From: Paenibacillus faecalis
Lineage (GTDB): Bacteria > Bacillota > Bacilli > Paenibacillales > Paenibacillaceae
DNA: 64,000 nucleotides
Assembly: GCF_900289175.1 (NCBI RefSeq)
Contig: NZ_LT985747.1
Location: 600,006 to 664,005, forward strand
Direction: 5' to 3'
Made by a program: the position numbers and the translations under genes. The notes beneath the pieces were generated by a model that searched no databases, was not told the DNA's origin, and saw only the letters and a list, made by a program, of their open reading frames with translations. Of this stretch, positions 44,339 to 53,775 are shown one piece after another; within the stretch, counting starts at the first letter, position 1; each line of letters opens with the position of its first letter.

Positions 44339-45400
44339 TTAAGACATTTGACGGGCGCCTGTTTTAAGAGCTTCTGCAGAATACTCATGTATATATGCCG
44401 TTAATTCGCGAAGTTTTTCCAGAGATGCTTCCGGGAACAAACCATGACCCAGATTGAAAATGTATCCCGGCTCAAGAATACCCTGATCTATAATATCCTT
44501 GGCATACTGCTTGATCATTTCCATCGGTCCAGTCAAAACGGTTGGGTCCAAGTTGCCCTGTACCGCAAATTGGTGATTTAAGCGTTCGCGGCCTTCGGTA
44601 ATGGACACTCTCCAATCCAACCCGATAACATCCGCTTTCAAACCGGATAAAGTTGGGAGCAGTTCACCTGAGCTGACACCGGGAAAATATATTTTAGGTA
44701 CATTTAAATCCTTCAGTTCGGTAAAAATACGGGTAACCGTCGGTAATACATACTTTTGGAAGTCAAAGGGAGACAGAGCGCCAGCCCAGCTGTCAAACAG
44801 CTGAAATGCTTTGCCGCCGTTGGCTATATGCGCACGCAAGTAAGTGATCACCATGTCACCTAGCTTGTCCATTAAGGAAAACCACACGCTGGGTTCACTG
44901 TACATCATCTCTTTGGTGCGTATGTAATTTTTGGACGGACGACCTTCAATCAAATAACTGGCAATCGTAAATGGAGCTCCGGCGAATGTGATAAGAGGAA
45001 CGTCAAGCTCTTTATCAAGGATACGAATCGTTTCAAGCACATGAGCGAGGTCACCCTCTACATCAATTGGCGTAAGCTTCTCTACATCGGCGGCACTTTG
45101 GATCGGATTATAAATGACAGGCCCGATATTTTTTACGATATCAAAATCCACCCCAATCGATGCAACGGGATTCATAATATCCGAATATAAAATAGCCGCA
45201 TCAACACCGAGCTTGCGAACCGGCATTAACGTCACCTCTGCAGCCAGTTCAGGCTGCTTGCATATTTCCAGAAGCGAGTACTTTTCCTTAATCTTTCGAT
45301 ATTCCGGATCGTAGCGACCTGCCTGCCGCATATACCACACGGGAATATGATCTACCTCCTGCCTTCGACAGGCTCGAATAAACTGATCATTGTAAGTCAT
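44339..45400 (-). CDS. hemE: Uroporphyrinogen decarboxylase
   Basis: The 353-residue enzyme has the family signatures PVWYMRQAGRYDPEY near residue 20 and FAGAPFTIASYLIEG. The catalytic Asp is in LYSDIMNP. It decarboxylates uroporphyrinogen III to coproporphyrinogen III. The start is ATG at 45400, with GGGGG seven bases upstream. It is the first gene of hemE-hemH. Confidence 0.94.
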   Translation of the reverse strand: MTYNDQFIRACRRQEVDHIPVWYMRQAGRYDPEYRKIKEKYSLLEICKQPELAAEVTLMPVRKLGVDAAILYSDIMNPVASIGVDFDIVKNIGPVIYNPIQSAADVEKLTPIDVEGDLAHVLETIRILDKELDVPLITFAGAPFTIASYLIEGRPSKNYIRTKEMMYSEPSVWFSLMDKLGDMVITYLRAHIANGGKAFQLFDSWAGALSPFDFQKYVLPTVTRIFTELKDLNVPKIYFPGVSSGELLPTLSGLKADVIGLDWRVSITEGRERLNHQFAVQGNLDPTVLTGPMEMIKQYAKDIIDQGILEPGYIFNLGHGLFPEASLEKLRELTAYIHEYSAEALKTGARQMS

Positions 45401-45444
45401 GACAAGGCCCCCATATTTGTAATAAAAAGTTTCCACACATATAC

Positions 45445-45473
45445 ATTATGCCCTTTTTAAAAGTAAGTAACAA
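45445..45473 (-). promoter_or_regulatory. Promoter of hemEH
   Basis: On the minus strand TTGTTA, 17 bases, CATAAT, about 45 bp before the hemE start. Confidence 0.5.
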
Positions 45474-45640
45474 CCGTCTGAGCATGCCTTCATATGAAAA
45501 TCAAATGACAATACGATGAGGCTGCTGTCAACAGGAAATTGAAAAATATGTTATACTAAAAGAACGGCTTTTTTTGAGAAATAAAGAAACTTCTGCAGTT
45601 TTTCCAGATGGGACAGCATAGAAAGGAAGTGATAAGCACT

Positions 45641-46858
45641 TTGAAAGTATGGAAAATCAACCTCATTGTGCTTTGGTTCGGACAATTTCTCGTCAATGCA
45701 GGAATGACTATGATCACTCCCTTCCTGACATTATACCTGGCTCAAGATCTGAATGTTGTCGGGGACCGCGAGATCGGATTATGGGCAGGATTAATATTTG
45801 CCGCCAACTTTTTGACCTCATTTATTTTCCAGCCCATCTGGGGAAAAGTTGCAGATAAGTATGGACGAAAGCTGATGCTGCTTCGTTCAGGCTTCGGCAT
45901 GGCGATCGTCATTGCATGTATGGGGTTCGCCACTCATCCATGGCATCTTCTCGTACTGCGCCTGCTAAACGGTACGATTTCCGGGTTCAACCCGGCTTCG
46001 ATTTCACTCGTATCCAGCACCACACCGAAAAACCGCATGGGCTTTTCAATGGGGATTATGCAATCCGGTCAAGTAGCAGGAACGATTCTCGGCCCGCTAA
46101 TCGGCGGTATGATGGCAGATTGGTTTGGGTTCCGTCCGATATTTTACATTACCGGCGCTCTTATTTTTGCAGCTTCCTTGCTCGCCCTGTTTCTCGTTAA
46201 GGAAAACTTTAACCGTGAAGAGGCGAAAGCGATGCCACAAGCATCCGTTATTGCAGGCTTGAAAGAGTTAAGCCATATACCGCAGCTCCCTGCATTGTTT
46301 GCCGTAACATTTCTGCTGCAGTTCGCAATGATCAGCCCGATGACATTGCTGCCGCTCTATGTACAAAAGCTGCATGGCTCAGCCCAAGACATTGCTCTAT
46401 GGTCCGGTTTTGTTATAGCGGTAACCGGATTATCCAATATGATCGCCTCTCCACTCCTTGGAAAACTAAGCGACAAGGTCGGAGCAAACCGGATTTTAAC
46501 TTACGCCTTGATTGGAACCGGACTTACTTTGATTCCGCAAGCATTTGTAACATCGGTATGGCAGCTGGTTATCGTCCGCTTTATGATGGGTGTGTTTATG
46601 GGCGGTCTCCTTCCGAGCGTCAATGCACTCATTCGTTCGTTTACACCGGAAGGGATGGAAAGCCGAGCATTCGGCTTCAATACCAGTGCGCTTGCCCTCG
46701 GCAACATGCTGGGAGCAGTCATTGGCGGTTTCTTATCCGGGTTCATCGGGATCGAGGGACTATTCATTGCTTCAGGAATACTGCTGCTCGTAAATATGAT
46801 CTGGGTCAGATTGAAGCTTTATAAAAAGAAAGGACTGCGTCATCCCGTAGGAGGATAA
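45641..46858 (+). CDS. MFS multidrug efflux transporter
   Basis: The 405-residue protein has twelve transmembrane helices, motif A GKVADKYGRKLML after helix 2 and its repeat GKLSDKVGANRIL in the second half. The antiporter motif C is GQVAGTILGPLIGG. It belongs to the drug:H+ antiporter family (YfmO/PmrA-like). The start is TTG at 45641, seven bases after GGAAGTGAT. An extended -10 TGTTATACT lies at about 45554-45562. Confidence 0.88.
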   Translation: MKVWKINLIVLWFGQFLVNAGMTMITPFLTLYLAQDLNVVGDREIGLWAGLIFAANFLTSFIFQPIWGKVADKYGRKLMLLRSGFGMAIVIACMGFATHPWHLLVLRLLNGTISGFNPASISLVSSTTPKNRMGFSMGIMQSGQVAGTILGPLIGGMMADWFGFRPIFYITGALIFAASLLALFLVKENFNREEAKAMPQASVIAGLKELSHIPQLPALFAVTFLLQFAMISPMTLLPLYVQKLHGSAQDIALWSGFVIAVTGLSNMIASPLLGKLSDKVGANRILTYALIGTGLTLIPQAFVTSVWQLVIVRFMMGVFMGGLLPSVNALIRSFTPEGMESRAFGFNTSALALGNMLGAVIGGFLSGFIGIEGLFIASGILLLVNMIWVRLKLYKKKGLRHPVGG

Positions 46859-46875
46859 TTTAGCGTTTCAAAGAT

Positions 46876-46936
46876 AAACCCGGGACACTCGTCTGATTCT
46901 GCCTAGTGCAGGGTCAGCTGGTTCCCGGGTTTTTTT
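46876..46936. terminator. Bidirectional intrinsic terminator
   Basis: AAACCCGGGA pairs with TCCCGGGTTT and T7 follows. It lies between the MFS gene and the convergent secreted protein gene. Confidence 0.85.
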
Positions 46937-46964
46937 ATGCCATCATCTGGCTTCAAAACTTTCT

Positions 46965-48452
46965 TCATCTTTCCTTTGATTCACTTGGACTCACTTGAAC
47001 AACTGTTCCGTCTGCTATCACGTTCGCAGGCCGATCTTTGTGGTACAGCCTGTAGATTGGCGTATCCTTAACATGCTGAATTCGTAAACGAAACCCCTGT
47101 CTAGGGAGCTCGGCGGACCGGATTTTCAGCAGATTGCCATCAACGGTTATTTGTTCCGGCTCCACGGGAACCTTCCTGTCCTCCGTAAGAATCAGTAAAC
47201 TGCCTGGAGTTTTGGCAGAAGCTTCATCGATCCGTTTTTGAAACGAGATGATGATTTGATCACGATCGGGACGAGCAACCGCAACCGGCTTCGGGGCTTC
47301 TTCATACATATACTTCCCAAGATGATATTCGTAAGCCGTCCAGGTTTTAAACCCCATATTCCCCGCAACCCGTCCGAAAGAATGGTACCAATGGCGATCC
47401 TTGACCATTCTGGGATTTGAACCGATGTCGGCTTGTACGCCAAGAGGTATATCCGGATGGACCGCACGAATCTGATCCACAAAATTTTGATACCGGTGTA
47501 TATATGTCGGCGGAAGCTCTTTTTGTGACTTTAACCAATCCGGCCAATGGGTTTGCAGGAAATGAACATCGGGGCGAACCGCGGAAATCATTTCTGCTGC
47601 ATCCAGACCTTGCATCTCCCGCAGCTTATCTACCGAGTCTGCTCCCGCATCGATAGCGAGCGACCAAGTGGCAACCTGTATATCCTTTCTGGTGTCCCGG
47701 ACACCGCCCTGACCGTTGATCAATTCATTTAAAAAACGATTTACTGCATCTACCCGAAACTGCACCCATTTCTTATACAGCTCTCTGTTGGCAAGATAAT
47801 AGTCCGGGTGAGACCGATCTTTAAAATTCGGGATGGAAAGACCGTGCTTTTGATAAAAATCAGCTTTCGCAAGCGGTCCCACATCACCATACGCTCCTCG
47901 TTTAAAGCCGTCCCATTCTGGAAAATAAGGCTCCGCAATTTCGATACCGTCAAATGGAATATGTTTAACCAGATCAGCAAGCTTTCTTTTCTTCCATTCT
48001 GTATACCCCTTGCTATGAGGGGAGAAACGATAATACCCGTCTTTCACCGGAGTTAGAAGCTTCATCTGCCAGGTCGGCCAATCGGAGGGAAAACCCTCAA
48101 CGGAGTAAGAGCCGTTGCCCAGTACAAGCGCCCAGACGGATAAACCGCGATTCTTAAGCGTCTCAACAAGCTCGCGATCTACGTTGTTCTCATTCACGAC
48201 AAAATAACGCACGGTAGTATACCCGTTTTGCAAAAATTCATCAGCGATGCTTTCCGCAGAACGATCCTGATAATAGCGGAAACTGGGATCAAACTGAATG
48301 GTTGGGCCATCTGGCTGTGCTGCGTGATGCTCGTCCAGCATCGATTTCTCGGCATGTGCAGCTGCCGCAGAAACCGAACCAAGAAAAAAGCACATCGTAA
48401 GCAGACATACCCCCAGATCGCGAGTAAAGCGATGCTTTCGCGAATGGTACAC
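46965..48452 (-). CDS. Secreted putative glycoside hydrolase-like barrel protein
   Basis: The 495-residue protein has a Sec signal peptide (hydrophobic residues 12-30, cleavage near AAAHA). Long alternating beta/alpha segments follow with Asp/Glu at strand ends (DGIEIAEPYFPEWDGF near residue 170, GVQADIGSN near 330). The end looks like a small beta domain (about 400-480). This suggests a TIM-barrel sugar hydrolase, but I recognise no defined family. The start is GTG seven bases after GGGGGG. It is monocistronic. Confidence 0.7.
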   Translation of the reverse strand: MYHSRKHRFTRDLGVCLLTMCFFLGSVSAAAAHAEKSMLDEHHAAQPDGPTIQFDPSFRYYQDRSAESIADEFLQNGYTTVRYFVVNENNVDRELVETLKNRGLSVWALVLGNGSYSVEGFPSDWPTWQMKLLTPVKDGYYRFSPHSKGYTEWKKRKLADLVKHIPFDGIEIAEPYFPEWDGFKRGAYGDVGPLAKADFYQKHGLSIPNFKDRSHPDYYLANRELYKKWVQFRVDAVNRFLNELINGQGGVRDTRKDIQVATWSLAIDAGADSVDKLREMQGLDAAEMISAVRPDVHFLQTHWPDWLKSQKELPPTYIHRYQNFVDQIRAVHPDIPLGVQADIGSNPRMVKDRHWYHSFGRVAGNMGFKTWTAYEYHLGKYMYEEAPKPVAVARPDRDQIIISFQKRIDEASAKTPGSLLILTEDRKVPVEPEQITVDGNLLKIRSAELPRQGFRLRIQHVKDTPIYRLYHKDRPANVIADGTVVQVSPSESKER

Positions 48453-48508
48453 TGGCAGTCCCCCCTTTTCATACAACAGATATACTCCTGTACAGCCGCC
48501 TTCCCTTT

Positions 48509-49141
48509 TTACTGCACCCGTGCAATAATCAAACCATCGTAGGCGGGAAGAAGCGTGCTGGTCAATCGCTCGTCTCTGGCGATGATTTCATTGAAACGGC
48601 GAACCGCTTGCACAGACGGCCCATTCTTTTCACGGTTTAATGTCCTCCCTCTCAAGAAACAGTTATCCCCTGCAATGATGGCGCCTGCATTGGCAAGCTC
48701 AATCGCATAATCGAGGTAAAGCGGATAATTTTCTTTGTCTGCATCGATAAAGAAAAAGTCAAAGCGGCGTCCCTCCTGTTTGAGCTGTTCCAGGCTTGCC
48801 GCTGCCGGCCCGATCCGATATTCTGCTCGATCGCCGTAGCCTGCCATTTCCAGGTGGGATTTTGCCAGGTTCGCATATTCCTCTTTCAATTCAAGCGAGG
48901 TCAGCCTTCCATCACCTTCTAAACCGCGACAAAGACAAATACCGCTGTATCCGCCAAGCGCGCCGATTTCCAATATTTCTTTCGCCCCCGATGTCTGGAC
49001 GAGCAGCGTAAGTAAACGGCCATAAGCCGGAGCGACCGACACTTCGGGCATCCCCCGCTCCCGTATCACTTTCTTCACATGCTCCAATTGTCCATCTTCA
49101 GGATATAGTTGGTTAACATAATCATCAGGCGTTATATGCAA
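48509..49141 (-). CDS. SAM-dependent O-methyltransferase family 3
   Basis: The 210-residue protein is of the CCoAOMT/YrrM type. SAM binding ILEIGALGGYSG is near residue 60, and SLELKEEYANLAK and FIDADKENYPLYLDYA with metal-binding Asp follow, as does GDNCFLRG. Members methylate catechols or tRNA wobble intermediates (TrmR/YrrM). The start chosen is TTG at 49141, eight bases after GGGAGG; the upstream extension overlaps the divergent promoter. Confidence 0.85.
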   Translation of the reverse strand: MHITPDDYVNQLYPEDGQLEHVKKVIRERGMPEVSVAPAYGRLLTLLVQTSGAKEILEIGALGGYSGICLCRGLEGDGRLTSLELKEEYANLAKSHLEMAGYGDRAEYRIGPAAASLEQLKQEGRRFDFFFIDADKENYPLYLDYAIELANAGAIIAGDNCFLRGRTLNREKNGPSVQAVRRFNEIIARDERLTSTLLPAYDGLIIARVQ

Positions 49142-49221
49142 AAAAAGTTCCTCCCTTATGTAATATTCATTATCCGCGCCCAAAATATGAATTTGACGAA
49201 TCTTATCATATGCTAATTGTC

Positions 49222-49250
49222 TTGACTTGTACAATCGCCTATACTATATA
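49222..49250 (+). promoter_or_regulatory. Promoter of ypsC
   Basis: TTGACT, 17 bases, TATATA, about 60 bp before the ypsC start. Confidence 0.5.
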
Positions 49251-49309
49251 GGTTGAATTGGCGGTGCTTATTCGCACCGTACACACCGTAAATGGAGTTG
49301 ACTTGTTTC

Positions 49310-50455
49310 ATGCCTGAATTACAATTGATTGCTACCGCCCCTATGGGACTTGAAGCTGTAGTTGCACGTGAATTGAAAGAACTCGGATATACGGACATCC
49401 AGGTGGAGAACGGAAAAGTCATCTTTTCCGGTGATCTGATCGACATCTGCCGCTGCAATCTGTGGCTTCGAACTTCTGACCGTATTCTGGTCAAAATGGG
49501 GGAATTTAACGCGCTCACCTTCGACGAATTGTTTGAAGGAACCAAAGCTCTCCCTTGGGAAAACTGGATTCCGGCAAATGGCGAGTTTCCTGTTGAAGGA
49601 CGTTCACATAAGTCACAGCTAAGCAGCGTTCCCGCCTGTCAAAGTATCGTTAAGAAAGCGATTGTAGAAAAACTGAAGCTTTCCCATCATACGAATTGGT
49701 TTCCTGAGAACGGCCCACGTTACGTTATTGAAGTATCTCTGCTTAAAGACCGGGCGATCCTGACGCTCGACACAACAGGCCCTGCCCTTCACAAACGGGG
49801 ATACCGCAAACTTGTTACGGAAGCGCCATTGAAAGAAACGATGGCTTCCGCCTTGATCCAGCTGAGCCGCTGGGGTCCTCATCGCCCCCTTTATGATCCG
49901 TGCTGCGGATCAGGCACCATTCTGATAGAAGCGGCCATGATGGCATGGAATATCGCTCCCGGCCTGCGCCGCTCCTTTCCTTCAGAGCATTGGAACATCA
50001 TTGGCAGCGATCGCTGGGAAGAGGCGCGCAATGAAGCTTATGATGCTGTCACCGACGACATCCCACTACAGCTAGCTGGAAGCGATATCGATCCAAAAGC
50101 GATCGAAGTGGCCAAAGCAGCAGCAAAAAGCGCAGGGCTGACCGGAGTTATCGACTTCAGCGTCCTCCCGGCTTCCAAAGCGTTGCCAGAAGGCGATTAT
50201 GGGTGTCTCATCACGAATCCGCCATATGGCGAGCGCCTGAGCGAGAAGAAGGAAGTGGAGCTTCTGACCCGGCAGCTTGGCAGAATGTCCGCTCAGCTTC
50301 CAACATGGTCCTTCTTCGCGCTAAGTCCAACCAAGCAATTCGAGCATTATTTCGGCCGCAAAGCGGATAAACGGCGCAAGCTATTCAACGGACGGATTGA
50401 ATGTCAGTATTTACAGTTTCTCGGCCCGCTTCCACCGCGTCCGACATCCGGCTGA
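49310..50455 (+). CDS. ypsC: YpsC-type 23S rRNA (guanine-N2) methyltransferase
   Basis: The 381-residue protein opens with LIATAPMGLEAVVARELKELG and has a THUMP domain (about 45-155). A UPF0020 Rossmann domain follows with DPCCGSGTILIEAA, GSDIDPKAI and the catalytic TNPPYGER. It matches Bacillus YpsC and the N-terminal half of E. coli RlmL. It should make m2G in 23S rRNA. The ATG at 49310 has a distant GGAG; earlier in-frame TTG codons lie too near it. Confidence 0.9.
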   Translation: MPELQLIATAPMGLEAVVARELKELGYTDIQVENGKVIFSGDLIDICRCNLWLRTSDRILVKMGEFNALTFDELFEGTKALPWENWIPANGEFPVEGRSHKSQLSSVPACQSIVKKAIVEKLKLSHHTNWFPENGPRYVIEVSLLKDRAILTLDTTGPALHKRGYRKLVTEAPLKETMASALIQLSRWGPHRPLYDPCCGSGTILIEAAMMAWNIAPGLRRSFPSEHWNIIGSDRWEEARNEAYDAVTDDIPLQLAGSDIDPKAIEVAKAAAKSAGLTGVIDFSVLPASKALPEGDYGCLITNPPYGERLSEKKEVELLTRQLGRMSAQLPTWSFFALSPTKQFEHYFGRKADKRRKLFNGRIECQYLQFLGPLPPRPTSG

Positions 50456-50482
50456 ATCAGTTTACATCCTTGTTTTGCTGCA

Positions 50483-50506
50483 AAAGCCGCCCATACAGGC
50501 GGCTTT
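50483..50506 (+). terminator. Hairpin terminator of ypsC
   Basis: AAAGCCGCC, six bases, GGCGGCTTT followed by CATGCTTTT. Confidence 0.65.
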
Positions 50507-50574
50507 CATGCTTTTCGTGTGAAATAGAATCGTTAAATCAAGGCTTTTATAACCTTAAGGAGGGGGCTTTACTT

Positions 50575-52551
50575 TTGCTGACATTGTCATCTGGAGGCTT
50601 AAAGTACCGGCTAAGCCGCAGTTTGGAAAACCGGTACATTACCTACATGTTATTTATCGTAGTCATGCTGCTCAAGCTTGTTCTCATGCACTATAGTCTG
50701 CAAGTCAAAAATATCGACATGAACCGGGTCGATTATATCATTGCCATCGGCTCACTCTTCCTTGTATCTTTCTGGACCTTTTGGCTGCCCAAACGAGGCA
50801 GGATCAGCGCGCTAATGCTGCTCAATATGATCCTGACCGGAATCATATATGCTGATCTCGTCTTTTTCCGCTATTTCGAAGATTTTATTACCGTTCCGAT
50901 TCTTCTGCAAGCCGGTCAGGTCGGATCATTGGGTGAAAGCATCAGATCCCTTATATACTGGCAGGACCTGTTCTTTTTTATCGATTGGATCGTACTGATT
51001 CCTTTAACAGTCTCTCTGGTCTTTCGCAAAAAAAAGGAGCGGGGGTACATCAGCGCCCCCACCTACGGCACCAGCTCTCGCCGTAAAACGGTAATTCGAA
51101 GATTCATTACAGGCGCGCTCGTACTGCTGCTTGGAATGATGCTCACTTTTGTACCGATTAAAAAAAGTGCCGAAACCTGGGCAGCCGGTCTGTTTGAAGC
51201 CAATTGGTGGAACGTCACGCTTTATAACGTCACAGGTCTGATTGCATTTCATGGTTATGACGTCTATCGATATGCCCAAGACCATTTAGGTCTTCAGCCT
51301 GCTTTGCCTTCTGAGGAAGTGGAGAACCATCGGAAATGGTTTGAACAAAAAAAAGCAAATCGGAATACGGCAAGTGATTCGTTTGGCCAGTACAAAGGAA
51401 GCAATGTTATTATGATTCAAACCGAGGCATTCATGAATTTTGTCGTCAATCAAAAAATTAACGGTCAAGAAATCACTCCAAATTTTAACGAGCTTATGAA
51501 AGAAAGTATGTACTTCAGCAATTTTTATCATCAAACCGCGCTCGGACGGACCTCGGACGCAGATTTCGTAACCCAGAGCTCTCTGCTTCCGCTTCCGGCA
51601 GGATCGGTATTTACGCGCTATCCTTCCCATGAGTACGACACGATACCGACGATATTAAAAGAGAACGGTTATGCTGCTAATGTATACCATTCCTATGACA
51701 GCAGCTTTTGGAACCGGCATAACGTCTACAAGGAAATGAATTATGACCGTTATTACAGCAAAAAAGATTTCAAGCAAGATGAAATGCTCGGCTGGTCGGT
51801 GAGCGATGAATCCTTTTTCAACCAGTCGCTGAACATGATGAAAGACGTGCCTGAGCCGTTTTACTCTTTTCTGATTACATTAACGAGCCATCATCCATAT
51901 ACATTGCCGAAAGAGAAAAAAATGCTCGATACCGGCCAATTTGAGGGAACGATGTTCGGGGACTATTTACAATCCATGCATTATGTTGATCAAGCGCTGG
52001 GCAAGTTCATGGAACAGATGAAAGCTCAAGGACTATGGGATACCTCGATCTTGGTCATTTATGGAGATCACGATAACTCCATCAAAGACCAAGCGATGTA
52101 TGAGCAATTTCTGGGCCGTCCGCTGAATGATCTCGACATGGAGCAAATCATGAATCAGGTTCCTCTTTTGATCCACCTGCCCGATGGAGACCATGCCGGC
52201 GTTTATCCAGAACCAGCAGGGATGATGAACACCGCCCCAACGATTTATCATCTGCTCGGCATCTCGCAAGAGAATTACTTCTTGATGGGAGACAGCTTGC
52301 TGGAAAATCAGGAACGCCTGATTCCACTTCGTAGCGGGACGTTCTCAAACAACGAGGTATTTTATATTCCTGAGGAATCCGGCAGCTTTGAAAAGGGCGT
52401 CTGCTACAGTCTGTCGACACGTCAACCAACCGATGTTAACGCTTGTCGTGCTGGATACGAGGAAACTAAACAAATGTTAAACCTATCGGACCAGGTTATC
52501 ACGTATGACCTGCTCAAACAGTTTAAAACTTCATCACCCGATAAGAAATAG
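50575..52551 (+). CDS. Lipoteichoic acid synthase family protein (LtaS-type)
   Basis: The 658-residue protein has five N-terminal transmembrane helices (about 15-210) and an extracellular sulfatase-like domain. Catalytic Thr lies in TALGRTSDADF near residue 320, metal residues in MIQTEAF and in GDHDNS near 497. It polymerises glycerol phosphate from phosphatidylglycerol onto a lipid anchor. Which paralogue (LtaS, YfnI, YqgS, YvgJ type) is not decidable. The start is TTG, nine bases after AAGGAGGGGG. Confidence 0.9.
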   Translation: MLTLSSGGLKYRLSRSLENRYITYMLFIVVMLLKLVLMHYSLQVKNIDMNRVDYIIAIGSLFLVSFWTFWLPKRGRISALMLLNMILTGIIYADLVFFRYFEDFITVPILLQAGQVGSLGESIRSLIYWQDLFFFIDWIVLIPLTVSLVFRKKKERGYISAPTYGTSSRRKTVIRRFITGALVLLLGMMLTFVPIKKSAETWAAGLFEANWWNVTLYNVTGLIAFHGYDVYRYAQDHLGLQPALPSEEVENHRKWFEQKKANRNTASDSFGQYKGSNVIMIQTEAFMNFVVNQKINGQEITPNFNELMKESMYFSNFYHQTALGRTSDADFVTQSSLLPLPAGSVFTRYPSHEYDTIPTILKENGYAANVYHSYDSSFWNRHNVYKEMNYDRYYSKKDFKQDEMLGWSVSDESFFNQSLNMMKDVPEPFYSFLITLTSHHPYTLPKEKKMLDTGQFEGTMFGDYLQSMHYVDQALGKFMEQMKAQGLWDTSILVIYGDHDNSIKDQAMYEQFLGRPLNDLDMEQIMNQVPLLIHLPDGDHAGVYPEPAGMMNTAPTIYHLLGISQENYFLMGDSLLENQERLIPLRSGTFSNNEVFYIPEESGSFEKGVCYSLSTRQPTDVNACRAGYEETKQMLNLSDQVITYDLLKQFKTSSPDKK

Positions 52552-52556
52552 CTAAA

Positions 52557-52584
52557 AGCCCGCCAAGATTATTCTTGGCGGGCT
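52557..52584. terminator. Bidirectional intrinsic terminator
   Basis: AGCCCGCCAAGA pairs with TCTTGGCGGGCT between the LTA synthase gene and the convergent 88 aa gene. Confidence 0.85.
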
Positions 52585-52598
52585 GCACAGCATACATG

Positions 52599-52865
52599 TT
52601 ATCTTTGATTTGAATGAAGCTTGGACAGACGCTCCTTCTCTTCGCCGAGCATCTCTTCTGCGAGCTCAACAGCTTGCTTATTGGCGTTTCCCCTAGCCTG
52701 ACGAACAGCCTGCTCGGTATGAGCCAAAGAGTTCTGCGCTTGCTCGATCATCTGATCGGTGGGGTGAGACAACGCCGAGGAAACCGAACGATGCAATTTC
52801 TCCACCGAGTCCAAAGCACTGTTTGCCGGATTGTTCGACTGAAGGCTGGAATCATGACTGTTCAT
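52599..52865 (-). CDS. Hypothetical helical protein (88 aa)
   Basis: It is hydrophilic, Gln/Ala/Glu-rich and predicted helical with heptad-like spacing (about residues 35-85). It bears some likeness to DUF3813 proteins of Bacilli, but this is uncertain. AAGGGAGC precedes the ATG. Confidence 0.6.
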   Translation of the reverse strand: MNSHDSSLQSNNPANSALDSVEKLHRSVSSALSHPTDQMIEQAQNSLAHTEQAVRQARGNANKQAVELAEEMLGEEKERLSKLHSNQR

Positions 52866-52993
52866 AAAGGTTGCTCCCTTCTCATTTCAAAGTTCCTGCT
52901 GCATCCTTAGCATGGATGGGTTCGAGAGGAACTATACGGGAAGAAAAGGGAAATAATTGACCGTTCTAACTTGTGTCATGTTAAAAATAAAAT

Positions 52994-53218
52994 TTATACT
53001 TTGATAAAAGGCTTTGCCTTCTCTATTACTTCGTCCTCCGTTGGAGCGCTGATGTAACGACCGTTCACATAAACAAAAGCACGCTTTTTGCACGGCCCGC
53101 AGTAAGACTTGCAGCCTACTTTAATATCAGCATCGGGTGCCAGCTTTTTCAATTTGGGAATAATCGTTTTTAGTGAAGTAGCCTTGCACTTTTCACATAC
53201 GCGAATATCATTTGCCAT
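52994..53218 (-). CDS. yuzB: YuzB-family DUF1450 protein
   Basis: The 74-residue protein has two cysteine pairs (VCEKCK near residue 8 and the GCKSYCGPCKKRAF stretch near 35). This is the pattern of YuzB/DUF1450, a thioredoxin-like 2Fe-2S ferredoxin-related fold. Function is unknown. The start ATG follows AAGAGGGATAA. Confidence 0.85.
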   Translation of the reverse strand: MANDIRVCEKCKATSLKTIIPKLKKLAPDADIKVGCKSYCGPCKKRAFVYVNGRYISAPTEDEVIEKAKPFIKV

Positions 53219-53332
53219 GTCTAGTTATCCCTCTTTTAATACACGACCTTGATGGCCGCTGTCATTTTCTCATTCAACTATTCAATATTTTATTTTAACC
53301 CTCATGGCATATTTTCGCAAGCAACGTTTTCG

Positions 53333-53608
53333 TTAACGAGACGGCGGAAGCTGATTGGGGTTGTCCGAGTTCAGTTCCGGATATTTTCGTTCAATTCGTC
53401 CTACGAACCAGTTCATCAGCAGCATGGTTACCCCGATGTCATCAATAGGCATAAACGGTATAGCGTCGGGAAGTACCCAATACAGCAACACTGGAATAAA
53501 GAACAACAGCTTGTCTCCTATGGAGATTCGCGATGAAATCAAATATGTGAAAATACGCTTAAAGACGTGGGACCAACGCCGGAGCGAGAACAGTTTATTC
53601 CATTTCAT
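53333..53608 (-). CDS. DUF1232 small membrane protein
   Basis: The 91-residue protein has a hydrophobic core with VLLYWVLPDAIPFMPIDD, the L-P-D-x-IP-x-x-P-x-DD signature of DUF1232. The function is unknown. The start chosen is ATG at 53608, after GGGAGGAAAG. Confidence 0.8.
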   Translation of the reverse strand: MKWNKLFSLRRWSHVFKRIFTYLISSRISIGDKLLFFIPVLLYWVLPDAIPFMPIDDIGVTMLLMNWFVGRIERKYPELNSDNPNQLPPSR

Positions 53609-53775
53609 TTGGCGCTTTCCTCCCATCTTTTTAATCAACCCTCTTCTATATTTATACCCGATTCTAGCATGTATGAAGAAGAGACAACCACCGGATCGAT
53701 AAAAAACCTTGAACTCGGCAGCTGTCTCCCCTTATATAGATTACGCATTTTTACAAAAAAAGTTTCATTCCCATT

